DNA from: Mesorhizobium sp. B2-1-8
Lineage (GTDB): Bacteria > Pseudomonadota > Alphaproteobacteria > Rhizobiales > Rhizobiaceae
NCBI RefSeq assembly: GCF_006442545.2
Contig: NZ_CP083952.1
Coordinates: forward strand, 248,001-312,000
Direction of reading: 5' to 3'
Length of the DNA: 64,000 nt
Below are positions 34,817 to 43,881 of this stretch, piece after piece. Under the pieces are notes generated by a model. It did not search any database. It saw only the letters and a list, made by a program, of their open reading frames with translations, and was not told where the DNA came from. The position numbers were made by a program, and so were the translations under genes. Numbering within the stretch: position 1 is the first letter of the stretch; each line of letters begins with the position of its first letter.

Positions 34817-36158
34817 AGCAGATCCCGCCGCGCTGGCCGACGATGAGCTTCTGGACCGCTATCAAAGCGCCGCCTTCGGCTATTTCCTGGAGAATGTGAA
34901 CCCCGGCAACGGGCTGGTCGCCGACACCTCGCGGCCGAATTCACCGTGCAGCATCGCTGTCGTCGGTTTCGCCCTGTCCTGCTATCCGATCGGCGTCGAA
35001 CGTGGCTGGGTGGCGCGCGACGCGGCTGCCAGGCTGACCCTTGCGGCGCTACGCTTTTTCCAGACCAGCACGCAAGGCAGCGGCCCGGACGTTACCGGCC
35101 ACAAGGGTTTTTACTATCACTTCCTCGACATGCGGACCGGTTTGCGCGTCTGGCGCTGCGAGCTGTCGATGGTGGATACCGCCTTACTGATCGCCGGCAT
35201 GCTGGTGGCGGGCGCCTATTTTTCCGGTGACAATGACGATGAGGCCGAAATCCGCCAACTGGCCGAGGCGCTCTACAGGCGAGTCGACTGGCGATGGGCG
35301 CAAGGCAGCAGCCCGACGCTCCGCCAGGGCTGGAAGGCCAGGACCGGCTTTCTGCACTATGGCTGGGAAGGCTACAACGAGGCGACGATCCTCTATGTGC
35401 TGTCCATGGCCTCGCCGGGCCGACCGAGCTCCGACGACAGCTACGAGGCCTGGACGGCGACCTATCAATGGGAAAACATCTACGGCCGCGACGTGCTCTA
35501 TGGCGGGCCGCTGTTCATGCACCAGTTCTCGCATGCCTGGATCGATTTCGCCGGCATCCGCGACGCTTTCATGCGCGAGAAGAATTCGGACTATTTCGAA
35601 AACAGCCGCCGCTCGACATATCTTCACCGCGACTACGCCCGGCACAACCCTTACGGCTTTGACGGCTATGGCGAGAATCTGTGGGGCCTTTCGGCCGGCG
35701 ACGGACCAGGCAGCTTCCGCGCCAGCGTGGAGCGACGGCGCCACCGGTTTTCCGGTTATGCGGCGCGTGGCGCGCCTTTTGGTCCGGATGACGGCACGAT
35801 CGCGCCCTGGTCCTATTCGGCGTCGCTGCCGTTCGCGCCGGACATCTGCCTGGCGGCGCTGCGTCACCTCGTCGATCGTTACCCGGAGGTGCTCGACAAT
35901 TTCCGGCTGCCTAGCGGTTTCAACCCGACATTGGCCAATCGGCGAAAATTCGGCCGCAATGGCTGGGTGTCGGAAGGCCATTTCGGACTGGACCAGGGCA
36001 TCGCGGTGATGATGATCGAAAACCACCGTTCCGGCCTGATCTGGGAGCTCATGCGTTCCAATCCCCATATCCGTCGCGGCCTGGGCAAGGCCGGCTTCAC
36101 CGGCGGATGGTTGTCGCGGCCGGCAACGCCGGCATCCGGGGGACGCGATGTCACGTGA
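34809..36158 (+). CDS. Glycoamylase-domain protein, GH144-like beta-1,2-glucanase
   Basis: About 449 residues of the glucoamylase-like domain family (PF10091) that contains GH144 endo-beta-1,2-glucanases. Helical-barrel features include YFLENVNPGNGLVADTSR, GFALSCYPIGVERGW, FYYHFLDMRTG, GWEGYNEATILYVLSMASP, HQFSHAWIDF and the C-terminal EGHFGLDQGIAVMMIENHR. No signal peptide is evident. The start is uncertain: TTG 34809 has GGAG ten bases upstream; GTG 34752 is another choice. Possible substrates are beta-1,2-glucans or EPS fragments. The gene overlaps the next by 11 bases. Confidence 0.75.
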   Translation: MLRADPAALADDELLDRYQSAAFGYFLENVNPGNGLVADTSRPNSPCSIAVVGFALSCYPIGVERGWVARDAAARLTLAALRFFQTSTQGSGPDVTGHKGFYYHFLDMRTGLRVWRCELSMVDTALLIAGMLVAGAYFSGDNDDEAEIRQLAEALYRRVDWRWAQGSSPTLRQGWKARTGFLHYGWEGYNEATILYVLSMASPGRPSSDDSYEAWTATYQWENIYGRDVLYGGPLFMHQFSHAWIDFAGIRDAFMREKNSDYFENSRRSTYLHRDYARHNPYGFDGYGENLWGLSAGDGPGSFRASVERRRHRFSGYAARGAPFGPDDGTIAPWSYSASLPFAPDICLAALRHLVDRYPEVLDNFRLPSGFNPTLANRRKFGRNGWVSEGHFGLDQGIAVMMIENHRSGLIWELMRSNPHIRRGLGKAGFTGGWLSRPATPASGGRDVT

Positions 36159-37677
36159 ACCGACGAGAACCGCCGCCTTCCCTGTCGACCGCAACGACGT
36201 CGAACTGATCAGGGGCGCGCATCCCCCGCACTGGAAGAATCCGACCCCGAACGGCCCCTACAATCTCGTCGTCATCGGCGCCGGGCCGGCCGGGTTGGCC
36301 GCCGCGCGTGACGCGGCGAGCCTTGGTGCGAAAGTCGCGCTGATCGAGCGTGGGCTGATTGGCGGTGCGTGTATCAATGTCGGCTGCGTTCCGTCGAAGT
36401 CGATCATCCGCACAGCCAGGCTCTATGCCGACATGCGCGATGCCGAGAGCTTCGGCGGCGACCCGCCAGACCATCTTCGTGTCGATTTTCAACGCGCAAT
36501 GACACGAATGCGGCAGATCCGGCAGCGGATCAGCCGTGCCGATTCCGCCGCGAGCCTGGTTTCGGAAGGGATCGATCTCTATTTCGGCGAGGCGCGATTT
36601 GCCGGACACGATACGATCACGGTCGCGGACAAGACGCTGCATTTCAAGAAGGCGCTGATTGCAACAGGCGCACATCCGGCCTTCCCTGCCATTCCGGGGC
36701 TGGTCGAAGCCGGTTATCTCAGCAACGAGACGATGTTCGATCTTACGCAATGCCCGCCACGCCTCCTCGTCATCGGCGGCGGGCCGCTTGGCTGCGAGAC
36801 GGCGCAGGCCTTCTGCCTGCTCGGCGCGAAGGTCATCCTGGCGCAGAGCGATCCGATGTTCCTGCCCGGCGAGGAGCGCGACGCCGCGCAGATCCTTTCG
36901 GATGCGCTGGCGCGCGAAGGGGTGGAGGTGCGCCTGAACACCGAAGTGGTGGCGGTGCGCAGGGAAGGCGCAAACAAGCTCGCCGACCTGATGCGGGATG
37001 GCGACACGACGACGATTTCGGTGGACGAGATCATCACCGGCGTCGGCCGTTCACCCAATGTCGCCGGTCTCGACCTCGAAGAGGCTGGCGTGGCGTATGA
37101 CGCCAGCGGCATCAAGGTGGATGATTATCTGCGAACCAGCAACCCGCACATCTACGCGGCGGGCGACGTCTGCCTCGAATACAAGTTCACCCACACCGCC
37201 GAGGCAACGGCGCGCATTGTCGTGCGCAATGCCTTGTTTCGCGGCCGCGAAAGGCTCAGTGAACTCGTCGTTCCCTGGTGCACCTATACCGATCCGGAGA
37301 TCGCCCATGTCGGCCTCTATCCCCTGGAGGCGCGCAGCAACGGCATTCCGGTCAAGACCTACACCGTGCTGATGCACGATGTCGCCCGCGCCGTAATGGA
37401 CGGCGAGGAGGAAGGGTTCGTCAAGATCCATGTCAGGGAGGGGTCCGACCGCATCCTGGGGGCGACGGTCGTCGCCAGCCATGCCGGCGAGATGATCAAC
37501 ACGGTGACTCTCGCCATTCGATCGGGCATGGGATTGCATGCGTTGGCCGACGTCATCCATCCCTTCCCGACACAGGCGCAAGGCATCAAGATGGCGGGCG
37601 ACGCCTACAGGCGGACACGGCTCACCTCCTTGCGCAGGCGCCTGGCGGCGCGCTGGCTGGCCTGGTCGAGGCGATAA
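36148..37677 (+). CDS. Pyridine nucleotide-disulfide oxidoreductase, mercuric-reductase-like
   Basis: FAD-dependent class I disulfide reductase fold, 509 residues. FAD motif VVIGAGPAGLAAARDAASLG, redox pair in GGACINVGCVPSK near residue 78, NAD motif VIGGGPLGCETAQAF and IYAAGDVC. The C-terminal dimer motif reads VIHPFPTQAQG, so the usual active-site His-Pro-Thr/Glu pair is replaced by Phe and Gln. This is seen in mercuric-reductase-like relatives of unknown substrate, and makes dihydrolipoamide dehydrogenase activity unlikely. An N-terminal extension of about 37 residues precedes the FAD fold. Coupled to the GH144-like gene by an 11-base overlap. Confidence 0.82.
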   Translation: MSREPTRTAAFPVDRNDVELIRGAHPPHWKNPTPNGPYNLVVIGAGPAGLAAARDAASLGAKVALIERGLIGGACINVGCVPSKSIIRTARLYADMRDAESFGGDPPDHLRVDFQRAMTRMRQIRQRISRADSAASLVSEGIDLYFGEARFAGHDTITVADKTLHFKKALIATGAHPAFPAIPGLVEAGYLSNETMFDLTQCPPRLLVIGGGPLGCETAQAFCLLGAKVILAQSDPMFLPGEERDAAQILSDALAREGVEVRLNTEVVAVRREGANKLADLMRDGDTTTISVDEIITGVGRSPNVAGLDLEEAGVAYDASGIKVDDYLRTSNPHIYAAGDVCLEYKFTHTAEATARIVVRNALFRGRERLSELVVPWCTYTDPEIAHVGLYPLEARSNGIPVKTYTVLMHDVARAVMDGEEEGFVKIHVREGSDRILGATVVASHAGEMINTVTLAIRSGMGLHALADVIHPFPTQAQGIKMAGDAYRRTRLTSLRRRLAARWLAWSRR

Positions 37678-37706
37678 CCAGCCCAAGACCCAGTATATAT
37701 GCCGAA

Positions 37707-38456
37707 ATGCTCACAAATACACGGCCAAATGCGCGGCGGCGCTTGACGGAACCCTGCGAGGCTAATGAGATTGGGACGACGTCTTCGGCCGCGGAACATT
37801 CGTGGATGCAGCCTCTAGTCGAAACGGAATACGCAATCGAGCTCTTGGCTAAGGGGTACATCTGTGTGCCGCTGCGAGAAGGTGGCAAGCATCTCGATCT
37901 TCAGGCGATGGAATATCACCCGCTACATTTGCAGGGCCGTCGAAAAGACCTCAAAGAATTGGCGTTCCGCTCGATTGCCTTTCAGCTTTCGCAGAAGCCA
38001 CCGACACGTGAGGAAACCCGGCACTGGTTTCGTGAATTTGCCGGAAATGTCGGGATCGTAGCGGGACACGGCAACCTTCTCATCTTGGATTTCGATGATT
38101 CAGCGGGCTATCTGGCCTGGTCCTGTAAGTACGCACGCCTTTCGAGTTGCACGCCGGTCGCAAGATCGCCGAATGGATTCCACGTCTATCTCAGGACCCG
38201 CGAACCGGCGGTTTCGTCCAGCCTCTATAGCGGCGTGCGGCGTGTCGGCCACGTCAAGGCGCTTGGCGGTTACATCGTTGGAAGTCCTTCCGTCCTCAAG
38301 GACGGCTCCTGCTACAACTGGTTGAAGGACCAGTCGCCGTTCGACGTCGACCCGCAGCCAGTCGAAAGCCTGGCCAGTCTTTCACTTCGCGCGGTCTCGC
38401 CATTCAAACATTGCTATGACCGCGTTCTGAAGCGCGGCTTTTTCTTGCCACAATGA
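37707..38456 (+). CDS. Stand-alone primase-polymerase (Prim-Pol) domain protein
   Basis: A 249-residue protein whose body matches the bifunctional DNA primase/polymerase N-terminal domain. Visible motifs in order are GGKHLDLQ near residue 60, LLILDFDDSAGYLAW with the metal-binding acidic residues near 130, VARSPNGFHVYLR with the SxxGxH element near 155, and VKALGGYIVGSPS near 190. No helicase or other replication domain follows. ATG 37707 is used; 37806 is an alternative. Its stop overlaps the ATG of the glycosyltransferase fusion at 38453, so it is part of a polysaccharide operon, an unusual setting for a polymerase fold. Confidence 0.72.
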   Translation: MLTNTRPNARRRLTEPCEANEIGTTSSAAEHSWMQPLVETEYAIELLAKGYICVPLREGGKHLDLQAMEYHPLHLQGRRKDLKELAFRSIAFQLSQKPPTREETRHWFREFAGNVGIVAGHGNLLILDFDDSAGYLAWSCKYARLSSCTPVARSPNGFHVYLRTREPAVSSSLYSGVRRVGHVKALGGYIVGSPSVLKDGSCYNWLKDQSPFDVDPQPVESLASLSLRAVSPFKHCYDRVLKRGFFLPQ

Positions 38457-40612
38457 GCATCCCGGGGCGAGCGCAACCCGACATCAGCATCATCATCCCG
38501 GCAAGAAATGCCGCGGTGACGATCGACGCCACGTTGCGAAGCCTTCTGCCCGAAAGGAGCCTGATCGGTGAGGTTCTTCTGGTCGAAGATGGCTCCAGCG
38601 ATCAGACCGCGGCGATCTCGGTGCAAAGCGCCCTGCGGTATGGATTGCCGCTGGAGATCCTGGCCGTGCGGCTGGGCAGCGCGGGTGCTGCCCGGAACGC
38701 CGGAATTGCGCGGGCCAAGGGCAAGTTCATATTCTTCCTCGATGCCGACGACGAGGTGATGGCGGGAGGGTTGGGGCTATTACATGATGCGCTCCTGCGC
38801 CATCCGGAGGCCGGCCTGTCGGTAGGGGCCAGCATTCGACGTGCCAGGGGCCGGCCGGACAAGCTCAAGACTCCACATGGGTACACGAGCGACCGGGCGT
38901 CGAACGCCCGCCGGTATCTCCTCAACGAGGCATGGCCGATCGCCATGGGCAGCGCATTGGTCGCAACCTCGGCAACGGCCACCGTGCGCTTTCCGGAGAC
39001 CACCAGCCTGGATGAGGACACGTGCTACTGGGCGGCCCTGCTCGCCCGCGCCCAGGTGGCGACAATTCCCGCTCCGGTGCTTCTCTATCACCATGACGAA
39101 GAAAGGATGGCGCGGCGGTTCGTTCTGGCTCCGCGCGCCACTTTTCTGGCGATAGCTGTCGAGTTGGACAAGCTTGCCGATTCAGGCATTGCCAAGGAAG
39201 TTCTGCAGTGGCGGAAGGCCTGGATAGCTCTGCGGATTTCAAGGCAGCTTATCAAACACAACCGATACAGCTATGCGATGAGCATGATGCGTGCCGTTCG
39301 CGCCCACAAGAGTCTGGGGCGGAGCTGGAAGGCAACGCAATATCGTATTCGAATTCGCTTCGGAGCCATGATGGAAAGGCCTGACTACCCGTCGCGCGCT
39401 GGCGCGGACACGGAAAGACGCACGCTGATCGTGTCCTTCGACCCGGCGTTTCCGCCGGTTTCCGGAGCGGACCTGAGAAATTTCAACAATGCCAGCCTTG
39501 CGGCCGAGTATGGCCCGGTCCGGCTTGTCTCGGTCAGGCCCCCAGGCAACCCGTCACAGCCGTCCGATGCGCGCATCAATGCGGTTGGCCTGACGATCGA
39601 TGGAGAACCGCGTTCGGCCTCTCTCGGCTGGTGGAGGATCGCGGAGGAGAACCGTATTCCCCGCACGGCACTGGTGCGGCTGCGGAGCTTGGTGCAAACC
39701 TTCAAACCCGACACGATCGTCGTCGAGGGTATCGGCCTTTTCAAGCTGTTGCGACCTTTGCGTCCCCTGACGAAACAGCTCATCCTCGACATGCACAATG
39801 TCGAATCCGAACTGGCGGCACAGCTGCGCCATATCCGTCCAGCGCGATCTCCGGCGGTTCTTGGCATCCGGCGGCTGGAGAGAAAAGCACAATCCATCGT
39901 CGACAGGGTCTGGGTCTGCTCGAACGAGGATCGCGAGAGGCTGATGGCGCTTGCCGGGCGCACAATGCCCGTCGATGTCGTTCCCAATGGGATTCCCAAC
40001 GTCGAGGCCATTCCCGATGTGCTACCGGCGGAAGCACCGGCCGACAGCGGCTATCCGGTGATCCTGTTCATCGGGCATCTCGGCTATCCGCCAAACGTCG
40101 ATGCCGCCGAGCGATTGGCCCATGCCATATTGCCTCATATCCGGCAAACTTTGCCCGACGCCAAACTCGTTCTCGCCGGGCGCAGCCCGAAGGCAACCGT
40201 GCGGGCGCTGGCCGGATTGCCTGGCGTCGAGCTCGTCGAAAATCCCGAAAGCGTGGCGCCGCTCCTGTCCGGCGCGCATCTCAGCATCATCCCGCTCGGG
40301 GCCGGCGGGGGCACGCGCATCAAGATTCTGGAGGCGATGGCCTGGGGGGTGCCGGTGATCGCGACACCGCTCGCGGCCGAGGGGCTGGGCCTGGTCGAGA
40401 ATGACCAGGTGCTTCTGTCGGCCAGCGACGAAGGACTGGCCGCCATGGCCGTCGACCTTTCTCTCGACGCCGAACGCCGGGTACGGCAGCGCTTTCGCGC
40501 GCATCAGGCCGTATGGGCCAAGTTTGGCCCGCAGGCCATCCGCGATGCTGTCCGCGCCGGGCTTGCATTGGACAACGGCGACAACGACCCGCCATTTCCC
40601 ATCATCCCATGA
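38453..40612 (+). CDS. GT2-GT4 fusion glycosyltransferase
   Basis: A 719-residue protein with two glycosyltransferase domains. Residues 1 to about 300 are GT2: ISIIIPARNAAVTIDATLR, VLLVEDGSSDQT, IFFLDADDEVM and SLDEDTCYW. Residues from about 320 are GT-B/GT4: LIVSFDPAFPPVSGADLRNF, ILDMHNVESELAAQLRHI, PVILFIGHLGYPPNVDAAE, IIPLGAGGGTRIKILEAMAWGVPVI in part (GGTRIKILEAMAWG). The GT4 half has the KILEAMA donor motif. Sequential addition of two sugars is plausible. Translationally coupled to the Prim-Pol gene by ATGA. Confidence 0.85.
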   Translation: MSIPGRAQPDISIIIPARNAAVTIDATLRSLLPERSLIGEVLLVEDGSSDQTAAISVQSALRYGLPLEILAVRLGSAGAARNAGIARAKGKFIFFLDADDEVMAGGLGLLHDALLRHPEAGLSVGASIRRARGRPDKLKTPHGYTSDRASNARRYLLNEAWPIAMGSALVATSATATVRFPETTSLDEDTCYWAALLARAQVATIPAPVLLYHHDEERMARRFVLAPRATFLAIAVELDKLADSGIAKEVLQWRKAWIALRISRQLIKHNRYSYAMSMMRAVRAHKSLGRSWKATQYRIRIRFGAMMERPDYPSRAGADTERRTLIVSFDPAFPPVSGADLRNFNNASLAAEYGPVRLVSVRPPGNPSQPSDARINAVGLTIDGEPRSASLGWWRIAEENRIPRTALVRLRSLVQTFKPDTIVVEGIGLFKLLRPLRPLTKQLILDMHNVESELAAQLRHIRPARSPAVLGIRRLERKAQSIVDRVWVCSNEDRERLMALAGRTMPVDVVPNGIPNVEAIPDVLPAEAPADSGYPVILFIGHLGYPPNVDAAERLAHAILPHIRQTLPDAKLVLAGRSPKATVRALAGLPGVELVENPESVAPLLSGAHLSIIPLGAGGGTRIKILEAMAWGVPVIATPLAAEGLGLVENDQVLLSASDEGLAAMAVDLSLDAERRVRQRFRAHQAVWAKFGPQAIRDAVRAGLALDNGDNDPPFPIIP

Positions 40613-40619
40613 GCCGCCG

Positions 40620-42191
40620 ATGATCCCGCCGATCCTGCACCAGACGTGGAAGACCGACATCGTTCCCGCGCGCTTCCAGGCTTATGCCGACAGCTGGAAG
40701 CGGCATAATCCACACTGGACGGTCATGTTCTGGAGCGACCGGATGCTGCTCGAATTCGTGGCCGAGCACTACCCGGATTATCTGCCGATGTTCTGCGGTT
40801 ATGCCAACGGCGTGCAGCGGTCGGACGCGGCCCGCTACATGCTTCTGCATCACTTTGGCGGGGTCTATGCCGACATCGACTGCGAATGCGTCGCCCCCTT
40901 CGATGCGATCATGAACCAGACCCGGGTCGTGCTGTGCAAGGAGCCGGCTTCGCATGCGGCCGTCCAGGCGGATTTCCGGGGCCTGCCCTACCTCCTGTTC
41001 AACGGAACGATAGCGAGCCCGCCCGGTCATCCGTTCTGGATGCATCTCCTGTCGATGATGTCCAGGCTCGCCGCTGCCAAGGATGTGCTCGACGCGACCG
41101 GTCCTTGCCTGCTCACCTCCGCGCAGCGCGGATACAGCGACCAGGCGGCCTTCGCCATTCATCCTTCCGGCCTGTTCGCGCCGGTGACGTCGGCCGGGAG
41201 CATGGAGCGCGAGGCCGGCGACGATACGGCGCTTTCGATCCATCACTGGGCCGGCACATGGTGGACGCCGGAGCCGGCACCAAAATGGACGACCAAGCTG
41301 CGCAGCCGGGCCCACAGGTTCTGGTATCACCTGACGCGCGGAGCCTATCTGGATGAAGCGCAGGCAAAAGCCGGCGTCGACAGGGCGGTGCTGTCGGCGC
41401 CGCCGCCGTCGGGACAAAACATCGCTCTCCTGGTGCCGCTTCGCGATGCCGCCGACCTTATCCAGCCCTTTCTCGATGCGCTGGACGGGCTCGACTACCC
41501 CAAGGACCGAATCAAGCTGGTTTTCTGCGAAGGCGACAGCCTCGACGGAAGCTGGGAGCGGCTGCAGGCCTCGACCGCTGGATTGGTCGGCAAATATCGT
41601 GACATCGTCCTGCTGCGAAGACAGGTCGGCACCAGCCTCGATAGGGCAAAGCGGGCAAAGCACAGGATGCAGCGCGTCAGGCGCGGCGCGATCGCCAAGG
41701 TGCGAAATTACCTGATCGATCACGGACTCAGCGAGGACGACGACTGGGCGCTGTGGATCGACATCGACGTCTGGCGCTTTCCCGGCGATGTGCTGAACCG
41801 CCTGATCGCCGCGGGGCACCGCATCGCGGTGCCCAACTGCGTGAAGATCGCCGGTGGCGCCAGTTTCGACCTCAACAGCTTTGTCATCAGACGGCAAATC
41901 AAGGACTATCGCTATTACCGCGAGATACGCGGCGGCCTTCACCAGCCTCCCGTGCAAACGCCAAGCCGGTATCATCTCAGCGATGTCAGGCATCTCGACA
42001 TCATCGGCCTCGATGCGGTCGGCGGAACAATGCTGCTGGTCGATGCCGCCTTGCATCGCGGCGGCCTTCGTTTCCCCGAAATTCCATACCGCGATCTGAT
42101 CGAGACCGAAGCTTTTGGCCTCCTTGCCAACGACCTCGGCATCCGGCCGGTCGGCCTGCCCAAGCTGGAAATCCTACACGTCCCGTGGTGA
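40620..42191 (+). CDS. GT32-GT62 (Anp1-like) fusion glycosyltransferase
   Basis: A 523-residue protein. The first half is GT32: PPILHQTWKTDIVPARFQ, SDAARYMLLHHFGGVYADID with the DxD site near residue 88, and HHWAGTWW. The second half (about residue 265 on) resembles Anp1/GT62 mannosyltransferases: NIALLVPLRDAADLIQPFLD, VFCEGDSLDGSWE, DWALWIDIDVWRFPGD with a second DxD near residue 380. Its ATG is seven bases after the GT2-GT4 stop. Probably two transferases acting in one glycan; sugars unknown. It converges with the next gene and overlaps it by 18 bases. Confidence 0.8.
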   Translation: MIPPILHQTWKTDIVPARFQAYADSWKRHNPHWTVMFWSDRMLLEFVAEHYPDYLPMFCGYANGVQRSDAARYMLLHHFGGVYADIDCECVAPFDAIMNQTRVVLCKEPASHAAVQADFRGLPYLLFNGTIASPPGHPFWMHLLSMMSRLAAAKDVLDATGPCLLTSAQRGYSDQAAFAIHPSGLFAPVTSAGSMEREAGDDTALSIHHWAGTWWTPEPAPKWTTKLRSRAHRFWYHLTRGAYLDEAQAKAGVDRAVLSAPPPSGQNIALLVPLRDAADLIQPFLDALDGLDYPKDRIKLVFCEGDSLDGSWERLQASTAGLVGKYRDIVLLRRQVGTSLDRAKRAKHRMQRVRRGAIAKVRNYLIDHGLSEDDDWALWIDIDVWRFPGDVLNRLIAAGHRIAVPNCVKIAGGASFDLNSFVIRRQIKDYRYYREIRGGLHQPPVQTPSRYHLSDVRHLDIIGLDAVGGTMLLVDAALHRGGLRFPEIPYRDLIETEAFGLLANDLGIRPVGLPKLEILHVPW

Positions 42192-43166
42192 GACGACGGC
42201 CCGAAGCTCTTCGCGCAGAGGCTGCAGATAGCTTTGCTGGCGCAGACGCCCCCATACATAGTTCCGGTCCGTCAAATGCGCGGCCTGCCTGATCCAGCGC
42301 CCCGGGGCATCGGGGTGTCGCACCTCGCGCCAATCATCGACGATGATGACAGGCAGGCCTTCGTAAAGCGGATCCAGCGGTGAAGTCTTGGTCACCACGA
42401 TGCAGCCGAGATAAAGCAGTTCCCATGTCCGGTGACAGTCCAGGCCGTTTCCGGCGGTCGACAGCACGAGCGGATATTGCGAATAGAGCTGCCAGATCGA
42501 GCGCTGCGATACGTGTTGTCCTAGAAAATCGACATGCGGGCATCCGTCCAGAGCATCAAGCAATTCCCGACGCTCGCCAGACTCTTTGCTGATGCTGAAA
42601 TCGCAAAATATCCTGGCCGGACGACGATCCGCACTCCCCTTCCCGCGCAGGGTTTTCAGTTGTCTCACCAGTCCGGCAGGCGTCGCCAGGGAACGTGGGG
42701 TGTGGAGATCCAGCCCGATCGGGAACGGCTTGACCCTGGGATGACCGCCGTCGTAGTTCTGGCTGTACCAGGAGACCAGATAGGGGTTGGCGAGAAGCCG
42801 CTCGACGGTGTCCTTGGTCAGATCCGAAGGCACCGAGCAATCACCGTCGGTCGTCAGCAGGATGAAGGGAGCCTTGATGGTGGGCAGGGCTATCCTGGCG
42901 AAAGTGTCGAGATCGCAATTTCGCGCAAGCCTGGCCAGGGTGCTCAACCGCACCCAGACGATGCCATGCGCGCCGCTATAATGGTCGCGGAAAAAAGCCT
43001 CGCTTTGCGTCGATTCGGTCGGCGCCCAGCGATACCAATCGGGTCCGGCGAAGTCGCAGAAGTGCCCGATCCCTTGCGACCAAAGCACGGAAGGAACGCT
43101 GAAAAACCTCAGCGCCCCGGAACGGACGGCTTTCTTGAGTTTTGCCCGCCAACGCGACATGCCCAT
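42174..43166 (-). CDS. Exostosin-like glycosyltransferase family protein
   Basis: About 330 residues. FILLTTDGDCSVPSDL and KPFPIGLDLHTPRSL lie in the middle; the C-terminal YPLVLSTAGNGLDCHRTWEL and LGCIVVTKTSPLDPLYEGLP form an exostosin/GT47-like nucleotide-sugar site. ATG 43166 and 43160 are both possible; MGMSRW is used. It is transcribed towards the GT32-GT62 gene and overlaps its end. Sugar specificity is unknown. Confidence 0.65.
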   Translation of the reverse strand: MGMSRWRAKLKKAVRSGALRFFSVPSVLWSQGIGHFCDFAGPDWYRWAPTESTQSEAFFRDHYSGAHGIVWVRLSTLARLARNCDLDTFARIALPTIKAPFILLTTDGDCSVPSDLTKDTVERLLANPYLVSWYSQNYDGGHPRVKPFPIGLDLHTPRSLATPAGLVRQLKTLRGKGSADRRPARIFCDFSISKESGERRELLDALDGCPHVDFLGQHVSQRSIWQLYSQYPLVLSTAGNGLDCHRTWELLYLGCIVVTKTSPLDPLYEGLPVIIVDDWREVRHPDAPGRWIRQAAHLTDRNYVWGRLRQQSYLQPLREELRAVVSPRDV

Positions 43167-43246
43167 GGGCAACGCTTAGCCCAGACGCCGTTATGGCCGC
43201 AACGTGCTGCCGGCCTGTTTACACAGGCCAAGGCGGGCTCGTGGCC

Positions 43247-43822
43247 TCAGTCGTGCAGGTCCCGCGCAATCGGCGGACTGACCGAGAATCCGGAGAACGT
43301 GACCTCGAAACCCTCACGCTGCGGCGAACAGCACATCATGCCGACGTCGACCATCTTCGAGATCGGGAAATAGGCGAGCCGCACCGGCTTCCAATGACCG
43401 TCGGAAGCGTCGAGATACTGGACACGGATCGCTTCGCCGTGGCGGGTCAGGCGGATCCTGACGCCGTCCGGGCCGGCGGCAATCGGCACCAGAGACCAGT
43501 CCGAGGTGTCGTTGGTGACGACGACGGAGACATAGGCAAGGCCGTCGGTGTATTCGATGCCGGCCTTGATCCAGTGTGTTTCGCTCAGCCGGACCATCAG
43601 CCCGGCCTGGTCGTAAAGCACCTTGTAGTCGCCCTTGACGGTGACCTCCGCGGTGAAGTCGCCCTCGACCTGCCGAGACAGGAAGTGGCCGTTGTCGCGC
43701 CAAAAACCATAGAAGGTCTCGCGCCAGAAATCGGTCTCCTTGCCGGTGCGCACGCGCACGGCATCACCTTCGGTGGCGTGGTGCGGCGGCGGGTTGAGCC
43801 AGGTCAGGTCCTGCAATGTCAT
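43247..43822 (-). CDS. DUF1349 concanavalin-like domain protein
   Basis: A 191-residue cytoplasmic protein that matches the DUF1349 beta-sandwich fold: TDFWRETFYGFWRDNGHFL, ADLMVRLSE-like VLYDQAGLMVRLSETHWIK and GIEYTDGLAYVSVVVTND, ending in MMCCSPQREGFEVTFSGF. These proteins resemble lectin/glucanase folds but activities are not established. ATG 43822 is used, with a GTG at 43831 as alternative. Confidence 0.75.
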   Translation of the reverse strand: MTLQDLTWLNPPPHHATEGDAVRVRTGKETDFWRETFYGFWRDNGHFLSRQVEGDFTAEVTVKGDYKVLYDQAGLMVRLSETHWIKAGIEYTDGLAYVSVVVTNDTSDWSLVPIAAGPDGVRIRLTRHGEAIRVQYLDASDGHWKPVRLAYFPISKMVDVGMMCCSPQREGFEVTFSGFSVSPPIARDLHD

Positions 43823-43881
43823 CCCTTGCACCGGTCCGGTTGCTGGTGACGGCTCGCCGGCCGGTCAGCCGGCGCGCCAGT

